Shown: in pieces, positions 1-7,123 of the stretch
How positions within the stretch are numbered: the stretch's first letter is position 1
Layout of the letters: each line of letters opens with the position of its first letter
NCBI GenBank assembly: GCA_025929455.1
Contig: JAICMB010000059.1
Location: forward strand, 1-11,121
Reading direction: 5' to 3'
DNA: 11,121 nucleotides
Source: Bryobacteraceae bacterium
GTDB taxonomy: Bacteria; Acidobacteriota; Terriglobia; Bryobacterales; Bryobacteraceae
The notes under the pieces: model-generated
What the model saw: the letters and a program-made list of their open reading frames with translations, nothing else
Database searches by the model: none
What the model was told of the DNA's origin: nothing
Position numbers and translations under genes: made by a program

Positions 1-1
1 A

Positions 2-91
2 TGGCGGAGAGAGAGGGATTCGAACCCTCGATAGAGTTTCCCCTATACACGCTTTCCAAGCGTGCGCCTTCAACCACTCGGCCATCTCTCC
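2..91 (-). tRNA. tRNA-Ser (anticodon GGA)
   Basis: Read on the minus strand, this folds as a complete class II tRNA. The acceptor arm GGAGAGA (85-91) pairs with TCTCTCC near position 6-12, followed by discriminator G and an encoded CCA (2-4). The D-arm carries GGCCGAGTGG, the anticodon loop TTGGAAA (53-59) presents GGA (55-57), and the T-arm has GGTTCGAATCC. The long variable arm between the anticodon and T stems is typical of serine tRNAs. It decodes UCC and UCU. No gene precedes it closely on the same strand. Confidence 0.97.
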
Positions 92-96
92 GGGAG

Positions 97-127
97 ACAA
101 AATTCGGGCCGCTGACAGCGGCCCGAA
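97..127 (-). terminator. Hairpin with T-run just upstream of tRNA-Ser
   Basis: A perfect inverted repeat, TTCGGGCCGCT-gac-AGCGGCCCGAA on the plus strand (arms 103-113 and 117-127, 3-nt loop), is followed on the minus strand by AATTTTG. This is the form of a Rho-independent terminator reading leftwards, and it ends about 5 nt before the tRNA acceptor stem. It could end transcription arriving from the minus-strand gene at 603-854. It could instead be a structured leader or processing element of the tRNA precursor. The hairpin is seen directly; its role is inferred. Confidence 0.5.
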
Positions 128-132
128 GTGCC

Positions 133-141
133 AGTCTAGCA
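133..141 (-). promoter_or_regulatory. Possible extended -10 promoter for tRNA-Ser
   Basis: The minus strand reads TGCTAGACT, a TGn extension plus a hexamer matching TATAAT at four of six positions. It would start transcription near position 126, at the edge of the hairpin. No convincing -35 box sits 16-18 nt upstream. If this is the tRNA promoter, the hairpin would be the first thing transcribed, which fits poorly with that hairpin being an efficient terminator. This is a weak call based on one motif. Confidence 0.22.
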
Positions 142-602
142 TGAGAGGGCGCGATTAACGGCGCGCAACGCTAGCGGCCAGCGCGCGTGCTGCGGAATCG
201 CGCTCGATCCGGTGATCCCTATGGTGCGTCACGAGATCGAGCGCGTTTTCGATGTCATTTGCGCGTCGCCCTGGCTGTCGCGGATTACGACCTCAACGGG
301 TGCCTTCGGCCTCTGTCTGGAAGCTTTGGCGGCCGGTGCGGGAAAAACGGGATTCTTCCGAAACGCATAGAACCCGACGCGCATGCGTCGGCGGTACCAT
401 GCCCACGTCATCGCTCGCCCTACAGCACACGAGCGAAATAGCCGCGCTGCACCAGGGTATGAATCTGAGGCGCGATCGCGTGCGCGATGCCGGTCTCGCT
501 GATCCTTTTCGGACTCCGTGCAGGCATCCTGTTAGGCACCAGCAGTTTTGGTGAACTCAGATGAAGAGGGCGAACCCGCTATGGATCCGCCCGGGCGGCG
601 CC
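142..602. other. Gene-poor stretch with broken minus-strand frames
   Basis: I see no intact gene here. On the minus strand three short open pieces follow one another, each in a different frame. The first is 527-420, 35 codons from ATG, ending TAG. The second is 411-229, 60 codons from ATG, ending with residues KTRSIS. The third is 292-155, open from a TGA to a TAA with no good start. The first and third have helical, charged, protein-like composition (SETGIAHAIAPQIHTLVQRG and ENALDLVTHH...RDSAARALAASVARR). A single gene of roughly 120 codons with two frameshifts would explain this, but I recognise no family and chance open frames are common at this GC content. A 7-bp inverted repeat (CCGACGC/GCGTCGG, 374-391) lies within the stretch. 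Confidence 0.25.
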
Positions 603-854
603 TCAACCGCGCATCACGCTTCTTATCGGAGAAACTCCATAGATCCCGGTGAGGATCGCGTCCACGGCTACCGCCGTCAGTACGCCTTTCCATTTGTAAC
701 TGCGCGGGGCGAAAATGGCCGCGGCGGCCGCGGCGGATCCAATTCCCAGCCGTACCTTCTGCTCCACGTCGCCCATGCCGGACATGTCGCTGGCGGCCTG
801 CTCAAAGCGTCCGACAGCGCGAGAGGTAGTCTCACTCAATGTGTCTGTTGCCAC
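603..854 (-). CDS. Small YgaP-type (DUF2892-like) membrane protein
   Basis: This encodes 83 residues from a GTG start. An AAGGA ribosome binding site (865-869) stands 10 nt upstream, and no ATG start is available in frame close by. The first 28 residues are a hydrophilic, helical leader. From residue 30 the pattern resembles the YgaP-like two-helix membrane domain: a charged EQKVRLGIG entry, a first hydrophobic segment (about 36-50), a short basic turn with RSYKWKG (51-57), and a second hydrophobic segment (about 58-72). It ends in GVSPIRSVMRG, which corresponds to the family's G-x-CPLYxxLG end but lacks the usual cysteine. These domains sit in the inner membrane and their function is poorly defined; some are fused to rhodanese domains, which this one lacks. 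The gene is divergent from the glutaminase-like gene, with 128 bp between the starts. The existence of the gene is more certain than the family. Confidence 0.72.
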   Translation of the reverse strand: MATDTLSETTSRAVGRFEQAASDMSGMGDVEQKVRLGIGSAAAAAAIFAPRSYKWKGVLTAVAVDAILTGIYGVSPIRSVMRG

Positions 855-982
855 GCGTATATTTTCCTTCCACGGGATTAGATAGCGTGCGCTCCGGACT
901 GTTTCGCGATGCCGCGCACGCGCAGGTTAGCAAGCGTGACACGCAGGGTTGCGGGCGGCTGTGCACGCAGGTGTTTTATCCT

Positions 983-3076
983 ATGCACTTGTCGCGCACA
1001 CCACTGCTGCACCTCGTTCCTTTTCTGCTTGCCTTCTGCGCACCGGCGCAAAACGTCGCGGCGCTACGGCCGCCGGCGGTACCGCTTGTCGTGCACGATC
1101 CGTATTTCAGCGTGTGGTCTTTTGCCGATACACTTACAGCCGAGAACACGAAACACTGGACGGGCACGGACCAGCCGCTGACGGGTCTGCTGCGCATCGA
1201 CGGCCAGACATACCGCTTTATCGGTCCGCAACCGCGTGGAGCGGCTGCCGTGCCCGCGATGGCGCAAACGGAACGCCGCGTGATGCCGACGCGCACGATC
1301 TACGATTTCGCCGAGGCGGGTATTCAGCTTCAACTCACGTTCCTCACGCCCGCGCTGCCGCAAGACCTCGATGTGCTCTCGCGTCCGCTCACGTATGTGA
1401 TCTTCGACGCGCACGCCACCGATGGCCGCCAGCACGCGCTCATGCTGTATTTTGACGCAGGCGCGCAGCTTGCAGTTAATACGCCGGAGGAGCGCGCCGT
1501 CTGGTCGCGCGTCAAGGCGGGCGGTATCGAAGGATTGCGTGTCGGGACCGCCGAGCAGCCGGTGCTCGCGAAATCGGGCGACAATTTGCGGATCGATTGG
1601 GGGTACGCGTATGTTGCCGCGCCTGCAGAGGAACACGCGACGTGGCATGTTGGACCGTCCAGCGCGCGGGCGGGCTTCATCGAGCGCGGTACCCTGCCCC
1701 GCTCCGACGACCTGGATGCACCCGCGACGCCACACGCGCGAAACGTGCCGGTGCTGGCCGTAACCTTCGATCTTGGTCGCGTCGGAACGCAGCCGATATC
1801 GCGACATCTGATGTTGGCGTACGACGACGGCTTCTCGATCGAGTACATGTACCGCAAGCTGCGGCCGTACTGGCGCCGCAAGGGTATGACGATGGCGGAG
1901 CTCTTGCAAACCGCGGAACGCGAGTTCCCGGAACTGCGGCAGCGCTGCGAGCGGCAGGACGCTGGGGTTGCGCGCGATCTCGACAGCGCCGGCGGCGCGA
2001 AATATGCTGCGCTTGCGATCCTCGCGTACCGGCAAACGCTGGGCGCGCACAAGCTGGTCGCCGATATCGACGGGACGCCGTTGTATTTTTCGAAAGAAAA
2101 CTTCAGCAATGGATGCATCGATACCGTTGACGTGACATATCCGTCGTCGCCGTTCTTCCTGGTGTTCAACCCCGCGCTGCTGAAAGCGCAGCTCACCCCG
2201 GTGTTCGAGTATGCGGCGCTGCCGCGCTGGCCATGGCCATTCGCGCCGCACGATCTAGGTACCTATCCGCTTGCCGACGGCCAGGTGTACGGCGGCGGCG
2301 AACGCACGGAGCGCAACCAGATGCCCGTGGAAGAAAGCGGAAACCTGCTGACACTGTCGGCCGCCGTTGCCAAGGTGGATGGCAACGCGGACTTTGCACG
2401 CCGCTGGTGGCCGCTGCTGACAAAGTGGGCCGAGTATCTGCGTGAGAAAGGCATGGACCCGGAAAACCAGCTCAGCACGGACGACTTCGCCGGGCATCTC
2501 GCGCACAACACCAATCTGTCGATCAAAGCGATTGTCGCGCTCGATGGATACGCGATGATGGCCGGTATGCTCGGGCAGAAGGACGTCGCGGCACAATACA
2601 GCGCGCTCGCGCATGAGATGGCGGCAAAGTGGGTGCGTATGGCCGCCGACGACAGTCACTTCCGGCTAGCGTTCGATAAGCCGGGCACCTGGAGCCAGAA
2701 ATACAACCTGGTGTGGGACAAGGTGCTGGGCTTGCATCTGTTTCCGCCCGAGGTCGCGCAAAAAGCAGTCGCGTTCTATCTAACGAAACAGAACGCGTAC
2801 GGGCTGCCGCTCGACAATCGCGCCGCGTATACGAAGCTCGACTGGACGGTGTGGACCGCAACACTTGCGAACAATCGCTCCAATTTTGAAGCGCTGGTCG
2901 CGCCAGCCTACCGTTTCGCGAATGAATCGCCCTCGCGCGTCCCTTTAACAGACTGGTACGGCACCATCGACGCGAAGCAGCGCGGGTTTCAGGCGCGTTC
3001 CGTCGTCGGCGGCGTATACATGCCGCTGCTGGCGGATGCTCCGCTAGCGGACGCCTGGCGGGCACGCGCGCATTGA
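983..3076 (+). CDS. Secreted glutaminase-A-like protein (DUF4965/DUF1793)
   Basis: This encodes 697 residues starting at MHLSRTPLL, with AGGTG (969-973) 9 nt upstream. The frame extends 48 codons further upstream, but this start puts a signal peptide at the N-terminus (basic start, hydrophobic core about 8-20, likely cleavage after APA or nearby). The Cys at 19 sits in LAFC, which is not a good lipobox. The order of motifs is that of bacterial glutaminase A-type proteins: RPPAVPLVVHDPYFSVWS (29-46), HWTG..QPLTGLLRIDG (58-74), a beta-rich N-terminal domain to about 275, then an alpha/alpha-barrel half. That half carries PFAPHDLGTYPLADGQ (419-434), STDDFAGHLAHNTNLS (498-513) and TDWYGT (656-661). 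Length is normal and nothing is missing. Fungal GtaA hydrolyses glutamine to glutamate. Many bacterial relatives are untested, so the substrate is inferred. It is probably periplasmic or extracellular and is the first gene of a tight plus-strand set. Confidence 0.88.
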   Translation: MHLSRTPLLHLVPFLLAFCAPAQNVAALRPPAVPLVVHDPYFSVWSFADTLTAENTKHWTGTDQPLTGLLRIDGQTYRFIGPQPRGAAAVPAMAQTERRVMPTRTIYDFAEAGIQLQLTFLTPALPQDLDVLSRPLTYVIFDAHATDGRQHALMLYFDAGAQLAVNTPEERAVWSRVKAGGIEGLRVGTAEQPVLAKSGDNLRIDWGYAYVAAPAEEHATWHVGPSSARAGFIERGTLPRSDDLDAPATPHARNVPVLAVTFDLGRVGTQPISRHLMLAYDDGFSIEYMYRKLRPYWRRKGMTMAELLQTAEREFPELRQRCERQDAGVARDLDSAGGAKYAALAILAYRQTLGAHKLVADIDGTPLYFSKENFSNGCIDTVDVTYPSSPFFLVFNPALLKAQLTPVFEYAALPRWPWPFAPHDLGTYPLADGQVYGGGERTERNQMPVEESGNLLTLSAAVAKVDGNADFARRWWPLLTKWAEYLREKGMDPENQLSTDDFAGHLAHNTNLSIKAIVALDGYAMMAGMLGQKDVAAQYSALAHEMAAKWVRMAADDSHFRLAFDKPGTWSQKYNLVWDKVLGLHLFPPEVAQKAVAFYLTKQNAYGLPLDNRAAYTKLDWTVWTATLANNRSNFEALVAPAYRFANESPSRVPLTDWYGTIDAKQRGFQARSVVGGVYMPLLADAPLADAWRARAH

Positions 3077-3088
3077 GCGCTTAACTGC

Positions 3089-4024
3089 ATGCGCAGCGTA
3101 TGGGACCTCGGCGGGCTCAATGTGCGTCACCTCACGCGGCGCGTCGTGAACGAAGCATGGGCGGATGACGTATTCGGCCAGGCCGCCAAGCTGTCTTATT
3201 TTTTCGTGCTCGCCGTGTTCCCACTGCTGCTTTTCGTGCTGGCGTTGTTGAGCGTAACGGGAACAGGAGACGACATCCTGCACGGTTTGCTTTCGTACTG
3301 GCGGCGCGTGCTACCGCACGCCGCCTACGACCTGGTTGCGCGCACACTCGGGGAAATCCGCGCTAAAGGCGGCTCGGGCAAACTGTCGATCGGCCTGATC
3401 GGCTGGATCTGGGCGGCGTCGAGCGGTATGAGCGCATTCATGGACGGCATGAACCGCGCGTACGACGTGGTGGAAGGGCGGCCGTGGTGGAAGGCGCGCT
3501 TACTGGCCGTGGTGCTCACGATCGCGTTGGCGATCTTCATTATCGTTTCACTCTCGATCGTGCTCTACGGAAGCCGCTTGGGCGAGCTTGCCGCGACCAA
3601 TCTCGGAGCTCGCGAATTTTTCGATGGCGTCTGGGTATGGTTGCAGTGGCCAGTCGCGCTCGGCTTTCTGCTACTGGCGTTTGTGCTGCTGTATCGCTTC
3701 GCACCGGACCTGCGCGGACTGACGTGGACCAGGACGATGCCGGGGGCCATGATGGCAATAGTCCTCTGGCTGGCGGTGTCGTTCGGCTTCCGCATGTATC
3801 TGCGCTTTTTCAACAGCTATGGCGCGACTTACGGATCGCTCGGCGCCATGATCATCCTGATGCTGTGGTTCTACCTGACAGGCGCGGCCGTCTTGATCGG
3901 CGCGGAAATAAACTCCGAAATTGAGCACGCAGCGGCTGAAGCGGGCGAGCACGGCGCGCGTCTTCCCGGTGAGAAAGCGCCCGGCGAAAGGGCTGCGAAA
4001 CGTCACGGGCGCCGCCATGCCTGA
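3089..4024 (+). CDS. YihY/BrkB (UPF0761) family inner-membrane protein
   Basis: This encodes 311 residues beginning 12 nt after the preceding stop, with no clear ribosome binding site, which suggests translation coupled to the upstream gene. Six hydrophobic segments are visible at about 35-57, 98-118, 137-161, 184-203, 215-235 and 249-272. Family hallmarks are the early AAKLSYFFVLAVFPLLLF segment (32-49), MNRAYDVVEGRPWWKAR (121-137), YRFAPDLRG (202-210) and the conserved end TYGSLGAMIILMLWFYLTG (247-265) followed by GAEINSEIE (271-279). The last 30 residues form a hydrophilic, Lys/Arg-rich cytoplasmic tail. Members were once called ribonuclease BN, which is incorrect. The biochemical role is not established, and envelope or transport functions have been suggested. 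Family placement is strong, function is unknown. Confidence 0.93.
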   Translation: MRSVWDLGGLNVRHLTRRVVNEAWADDVFGQAAKLSYFFVLAVFPLLLFVLALLSVTGTGDDILHGLLSYWRRVLPHAAYDLVARTLGEIRAKGGSGKLSIGLIGWIWAASSGMSAFMDGMNRAYDVVEGRPWWKARLLAVVLTIALAIFIIVSLSIVLYGSRLGELAATNLGAREFFDGVWVWLQWPVALGFLLLAFVLLYRFAPDLRGLTWTRTMPGAMMAIVLWLAVSFGFRMYLRFFNSYGATYGSLGAMIILMLWFYLTGAAVLIGAEINSEIEHAAAEAGEHGARLPGEKAPGERAAKRHGRRHA

Positions 4025-4050
4025 AAAGAGCCATGTGACACAATCGGATC

Positions 4051-6114
4051 ATGCGGCGGGGTGCGTTTGCGATCGTCTGTTTCGGTCTGCTAACCACGCA
4101 GGCATTCGCGCAGCACGGATCGCAGCCGTTTAACGCCGAAGCGCTGCTACGCATCGCGCGCGTCAGCGATCCGCAGATCTCGCCCGACGGAAAAGCCGTC
4201 GCGTTCACGGTTACCTCAATAGACCTCACGCAAAATACGAAACCGGAACAGATTTACGTCGTGCCTGTCGACGGCGGCCCCGCGCGGCAAGTCACGACGC
4301 AGGGCAACAAGAACGAGCGTCCCCGCTGGATGCCGGATTCCAAACGTCTGCTGTTCGTATCCGACCGCAGCGGAGTGTCGCAGATCTGGATGATGGATGT
4401 CGACGGACTCAACGCACACCAGATCACGAGCGTGCCGACGGAAGCCGGCGGCGAGCTGCTTTCGCCGGACGGGAAATATCTTGTTTTTGCGAGCGAGGTT
4501 TACCCGTCTTGCGGCGCCGATATGGCCTGCAACGCGCAGCAGCTCGACAAAGAGAAGGCCAGCAAAACCAAAGCGCGGATATATACGAGCTTGCTGTACC
4601 GGCATTGGACGCAATGGCAGAGCGCGCGCCGCTCGCATCTTCTGTCGATGGAAGTGAACGGCGGTCCGCTGAAAGACCTCACGCCCGGCTCGAACGACGT
4701 TCCGCCGTTTTCGCTGGGCGGTCCGGAAGATTACGCCATATCGCCCGATTCGAAAGAAGTGGCGTTCACGATGAATACCGATCCGGTGCCCGCGACCAGC
4801 ACGAACACTGACATTTTTACGGTGCCGGTAGGCGGCGGCGAAGCCAAGCGCCTGACCACGAACCTCGCGGCCGATAGCGGCCCCACGTACTCGCCCGACG
4901 GCAAGTACATCGCATATCGCACGCAGGTGCGCGCCGGATACGAGAGCGACCGCTGGCGTCTGGCGCTTTATGACCGCGCCGGCAGCATGATCAGAACACT
5001 GACGGAGGATATGGACCGGCCGCTGGTATCGTACACGTGGCCGCCCAACTCGCGCGCGATCTTTTTTACAACCAACGACCGCGGGCGCGAAGCGATTCAG
5101 ATGCTGCCGGTCGAAGGCGGCGGCGCGCGCATGCTCGTGGGCGGCGCCAGCTCGTTCGGTGACATGCAGTTCAGCCCCGACGGCAAGATCATGGTCTACA
5201 CCGGCCAGAGCGCATCGCATCCGGTGGAGATTTATCGCGCGGCATCGGGCGGCGCGGCCGTGCAGCTTACGCATCTGAACGATGCACTGCTGAGCGCGTA
5301 TGCGCTGAATCCGCTGGAGGAGTTCGGGGTGGACGCATCGGACGGAGCGCGCGTATATAGTTTTCTACTTAAGCCGCCGGGTTTCGACTCCGCGCGCAAA
5401 TATCCGGTGCTGTTCCTGATCCACGGCGGGCCGCAGGGCGCCTGGGGCGAGGACTGGAGCTATCGCTGGAACGCTCAGGTGTTCGCGGGCGCCGGTTACG
5501 TCGTTGTCATGCCAAATCCGCGCGGATCAGTCGGATACGGCCAGAAATTCACGGATGAGGTGAATTACGACTGGGGCGGCAAACCGTATACGGACATCAT
5601 GTCGGTGGTGGACCATGTAGCCGCGCAGCCGTATGCCGACCCGGATCGCCTCGCCGCTGCGGGAGCCTCATTCGGCGGCTACATGATTGACTGGATGCTC
5701 GGCCATACGACGCGATTCAAGGCATTCGTGTCGCATGACGGCGTGTTCGACCTGCGCAGCATGGTGGGCTCGACGGAGGAATTGTGGTTCCCCATCTGGG
5801 AATTTCACGGCATGCCGTGGGACGATCCGGAGGCGTACGCGAAATGGTCGCCCAGTTTCTACGTGAAGAACTTCCAGACGCCTACGCTCGTAGTGCATGG
5901 CGAGCAGGACTTTCGCGTGCCGTACGCACAAGGATTGCAGCTTTTCACGGCGCTCCAGATGCAAAAGGCGCCATCGAAATTGCTGTTGTTTCCGGACGAG
6001 GGCCACTGGGTGCTGAAACCGGTGAATAGCGAGCTCTGGTATAACACAGTTCTCGACTGGATCGCACAGTGGACGCATCCGGCCGCAAAGCCCGCGGCCC
6101 AAGCAAGCAGGTAG
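4051..6114 (+). CDS. Secreted S9 prolyl-oligopeptidase family (DPP5-like) peptidase
   Basis: This encodes 687 residues, starting 26 nt after the YihY-family gene. A signal peptide (1-20, ending TTQAFA before QHG) sends it to the periplasm or outside. Residues about 28-415 form the beta-propeller, with repeated SPDGK/SPDSK turns at 44, 138, 231, 281 and 376. A loop with C154 and C160 leads into LLYRHWTQW, as in DPP5-type enzymes. The alpha/beta-hydrolase domain spans about 420-673. It contains IHGGPQG (457-463), NPRGSVGYG (489-497), nucleophile Ser540 in GASFGGYM, Asp620 in HGEQDFRVP and His652 in PDEGHWVLKP, so the triad is intact. The close match of the HGEQDFRVP...QGLQ.FTALQ and PDEGHWVLKP segments favours dipeptidyl peptidase 5, which removes dipeptides from peptide N-termini. 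Next to a glutaminase-like protein it suggests use of external peptides. The exact specificity is inferred. Confidence 0.93.
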   Translation: MRRGAFAIVCFGLLTTQAFAQHGSQPFNAEALLRIARVSDPQISPDGKAVAFTVTSIDLTQNTKPEQIYVVPVDGGPARQVTTQGNKNERPRWMPDSKRLLFVSDRSGVSQIWMMDVDGLNAHQITSVPTEAGGELLSPDGKYLVFASEVYPSCGADMACNAQQLDKEKASKTKARIYTSLLYRHWTQWQSARRSHLLSMEVNGGPLKDLTPGSNDVPPFSLGGPEDYAISPDSKEVAFTMNTDPVPATSTNTDIFTVPVGGGEAKRLTTNLAADSGPTYSPDGKYIAYRTQVRAGYESDRWRLALYDRAGSMIRTLTEDMDRPLVSYTWPPNSRAIFFTTNDRGREAIQMLPVEGGGARMLVGGASSFGDMQFSPDGKIMVYTGQSASHPVEIYRAASGGAAVQLTHLNDALLSAYALNPLEEFGVDASDGARVYSFLLKPPGFDSARKYPVLFLIHGGPQGAWGEDWSYRWNAQVFAGAGYVVVMPNPRGSVGYGQKFTDEVNYDWGGKPYTDIMSVVDHVAAQPYADPDRLAAAGASFGGYMIDWMLGHTTRFKAFVSHDGVFDLRSMVGSTEELWFPIWEFHGMPWDDPEAYAKWSPSFYVKNFQTPTLVVHGEQDFRVPYAQGLQLFTALQMQKAPSKLLLFPDEGHWVLKPVNSELWYNTVLDWIAQWTHPAAKPAAQASR

Positions 6115-6162
6115 ACGCGCGAACATCGGACGCATGCGCATTGAGTGTTTCACAGGGCCGGG

Positions 6163-6324
6163 CTACGTCGTGTGCGGTACGAGCGTGAAGCCGATACTCC
6201 CATCATCTCCCCGACTGGCGACGCGGTAGTGTACGAGCGAACTGTTGTGCGCTAGCCCCAGCGGGTACTGATATTCTTTCAGCGCGTCCCACTTGAATTT
6301 GCGCGCGCTTCGGAGGTGATCACG
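6163..6324 (-). pseudogene. Relic of a TPR-protein gene
   Basis: This minus-strand frame has no start codon and is bounded by a TAA at 6325-6327 and a TAG at 6163-6165. Its translation includes DALKEYQYPLGLAHNSSLVH followed by YRVAS. The large M1-like protein encoded at 7124-9100 has DALKEYQKALDVAHNSSLAH followed by YRVAE at residues 550-574, in the same strand orientation. Outside this block (RSARKFKW before, SRGDDGSIGFTLVPHTT after) the two diverge. The fragment is too short to make a TPR fold, so it reads as debris of a duplicated or once-adjacent paralogous gene. It could be transcribed, but no promoter or ribosome binding site supports expression. Confidence 0.7.
6216..6290. repeat. Degenerate direct repeat, partner at 7381-7455
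   Basis: An ungapped alignment made by eye gives 57 identical bases out of 75 between 6216-6290 and 7381-7455, with the best run being ACGCGGTAGT (6221-6230 and 7386-7395). The two copies have the same orientation and flank the GNAT acetyltransferase gene. The partner lies inside the TPR-coding 3' part of the gene at 7124-9100, so the repeat is coding in origin. Similarity drops sharply after 6290. Confidence 0.7.
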
Positions 6325-6350
6325 TTACTATTTCGCTCGTAGGGCGCAAA

Positions 6351-7115
6351 ATGCCGATCTCCGTTCGAGTTTGCCAGCCGAACGAAATAGCATCGCTCCG
6401 GGAAGCATACCGGGAAGAGATGCACTGCCAGATCATTCACGACTCGCTTCATGCCCGGCTGGGCTGGAGCACAGAATACCTTTTGGAAATCGACGGAACA
6501 GTGGCCGGATACGGGTCGGTGGCGATCGGCGGACCTTGGGCGAACGCGCACACGCTGTACGAGTTTTACGTCAAAGAGGATTGCCGGCGAAATGTCTTTG
6601 ATTTGTTCGCGGCTTTGCTCGCCAAATGCAGTACAAGCACGATCGAAACACAAACGAACGACCCGATTCTCGCCACCATGCTGCACACGTTTGCGAAAAA
6701 CGTCCGCGCGGGGGCAATTCTGTTCGAAGATCGTTTCGAAACAGATCTTGCTCCCGAGAGCGCCGGTTTCCGTCCTTCCGGATCCGGTGATGTGGAAGCA
6801 CTAAAAACGTTAGACCTGGACGACTCAGCGCGCTGGGTCGTCATATTTGACGGCGAGATTGCGGGAGCGGGCGGCGTGCTCTATCACTACAACCGCCCCT
6901 ACGGCGATGTTTACATGAAAATCGCTGAACCGTTCCGAGAGAAGGGCCTCGGATCTTATCTGGTTCAGGAGTTAAAGAAAGCGTGCCGAGCCGGCGGCAG
7001 TGTTCCCGCCGCACGCTGCAACGTAGCGAACCTTGCGAGCCGAAGGACCCTGCAGAAGGCGGGTTTCGTACCCTGCGGCAACCTGATTACCGGCGACGTG
7101 GCAGGGAACGCGTAG
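6351..7115 (+). CDS. GNAT-family N-acetyltransferase (two GNAT-like halves)
   Basis: This encodes 254 residues, with AGGG (6341-6344) 6 nt before the ATG. The C-terminal half (about 145-250) is a standard GNAT fold. It has strands around WVVIFDGEIAGAGGVLYHY (162-180) and YMKIAEP, the acetyl-CoA pyrophosphate-binding loop R196-EKGLG (R-x-x-G-x-G), and the late segment CNVANLASRRTLQKAGFVPC (223-242). The N-terminal half (about 1-130) also looks GNAT-like (YLLEIDGTVAGYGSVAIGG, TLYEFYV) but its acetyl-CoA loop is degenerate (EDCRRNVFD), so it probably supports structure or substrate binding. The substrate cannot be read from the sequence. It is cytoplasmic, with no signal peptide. The gene stands alone between a relic and a convergent gene 8 bp away, and its base composition looks somewhat less GC-biased than the neighbours, so it may be a later arrival. 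Confidence 0.88.
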   Translation: MPISVRVCQPNEIASLREAYREEMHCQIIHDSLHARLGWSTEYLLEIDGTVAGYGSVAIGGPWANAHTLYEFYVKEDCRRNVFDLFAALLAKCSTSTIETQTNDPILATMLHTFAKNVRAGAILFEDRFETDLAPESAGFRPSGSGDVEALKTLDLDDSARWVVIFDGEIAGAGGVLYHYNRPYGDVYMKIAEPFREKGLGSYLVQELKKACRAGGSVPAARCNVANLASRRTLQKAGFVPCGNLITGDVAGNA

Positions 7116-7123
7116 CTGTTTTC

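Noticed and set aside
934..944. Short palindrome GCGTG-A-CACGC upstream of the glutaminase-like gene
   Set aside because: Five-base arms in a GC-rich region are expected by chance, and no promoter element is placed around it.
839..982. A 48-codon N-terminal extension of the glutaminase-like protein
   Set aside because: It would bury the signal peptide and overlaps the start of the divergent gene. The ATG at 983 has a suitable AGGTG and gives a normal export signal.
1037..1042. A lipobox (LAFC, Cys19) in the glutaminase-like protein
   Set aside because: Phe at the -1 position does not fit the lipobox consensus, so signal peptidase I cleavage is more likely.
1064..2251. A 395-codon open frame on the minus strand within the glutaminase-like gene
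   Set aside because: Its translation is Arg-rich and low in recognisable motifs, while the plus-strand frame carries family motifs along its whole length. It is an antisense shadow produced by high GC.
4216..5274. A 352-codon open frame on the minus strand within the S9 peptidase gene
   Set aside because: It overlaps the clear beta-propeller coding region, is rich in Arg, His and Ala, and has no domain that I recognise.
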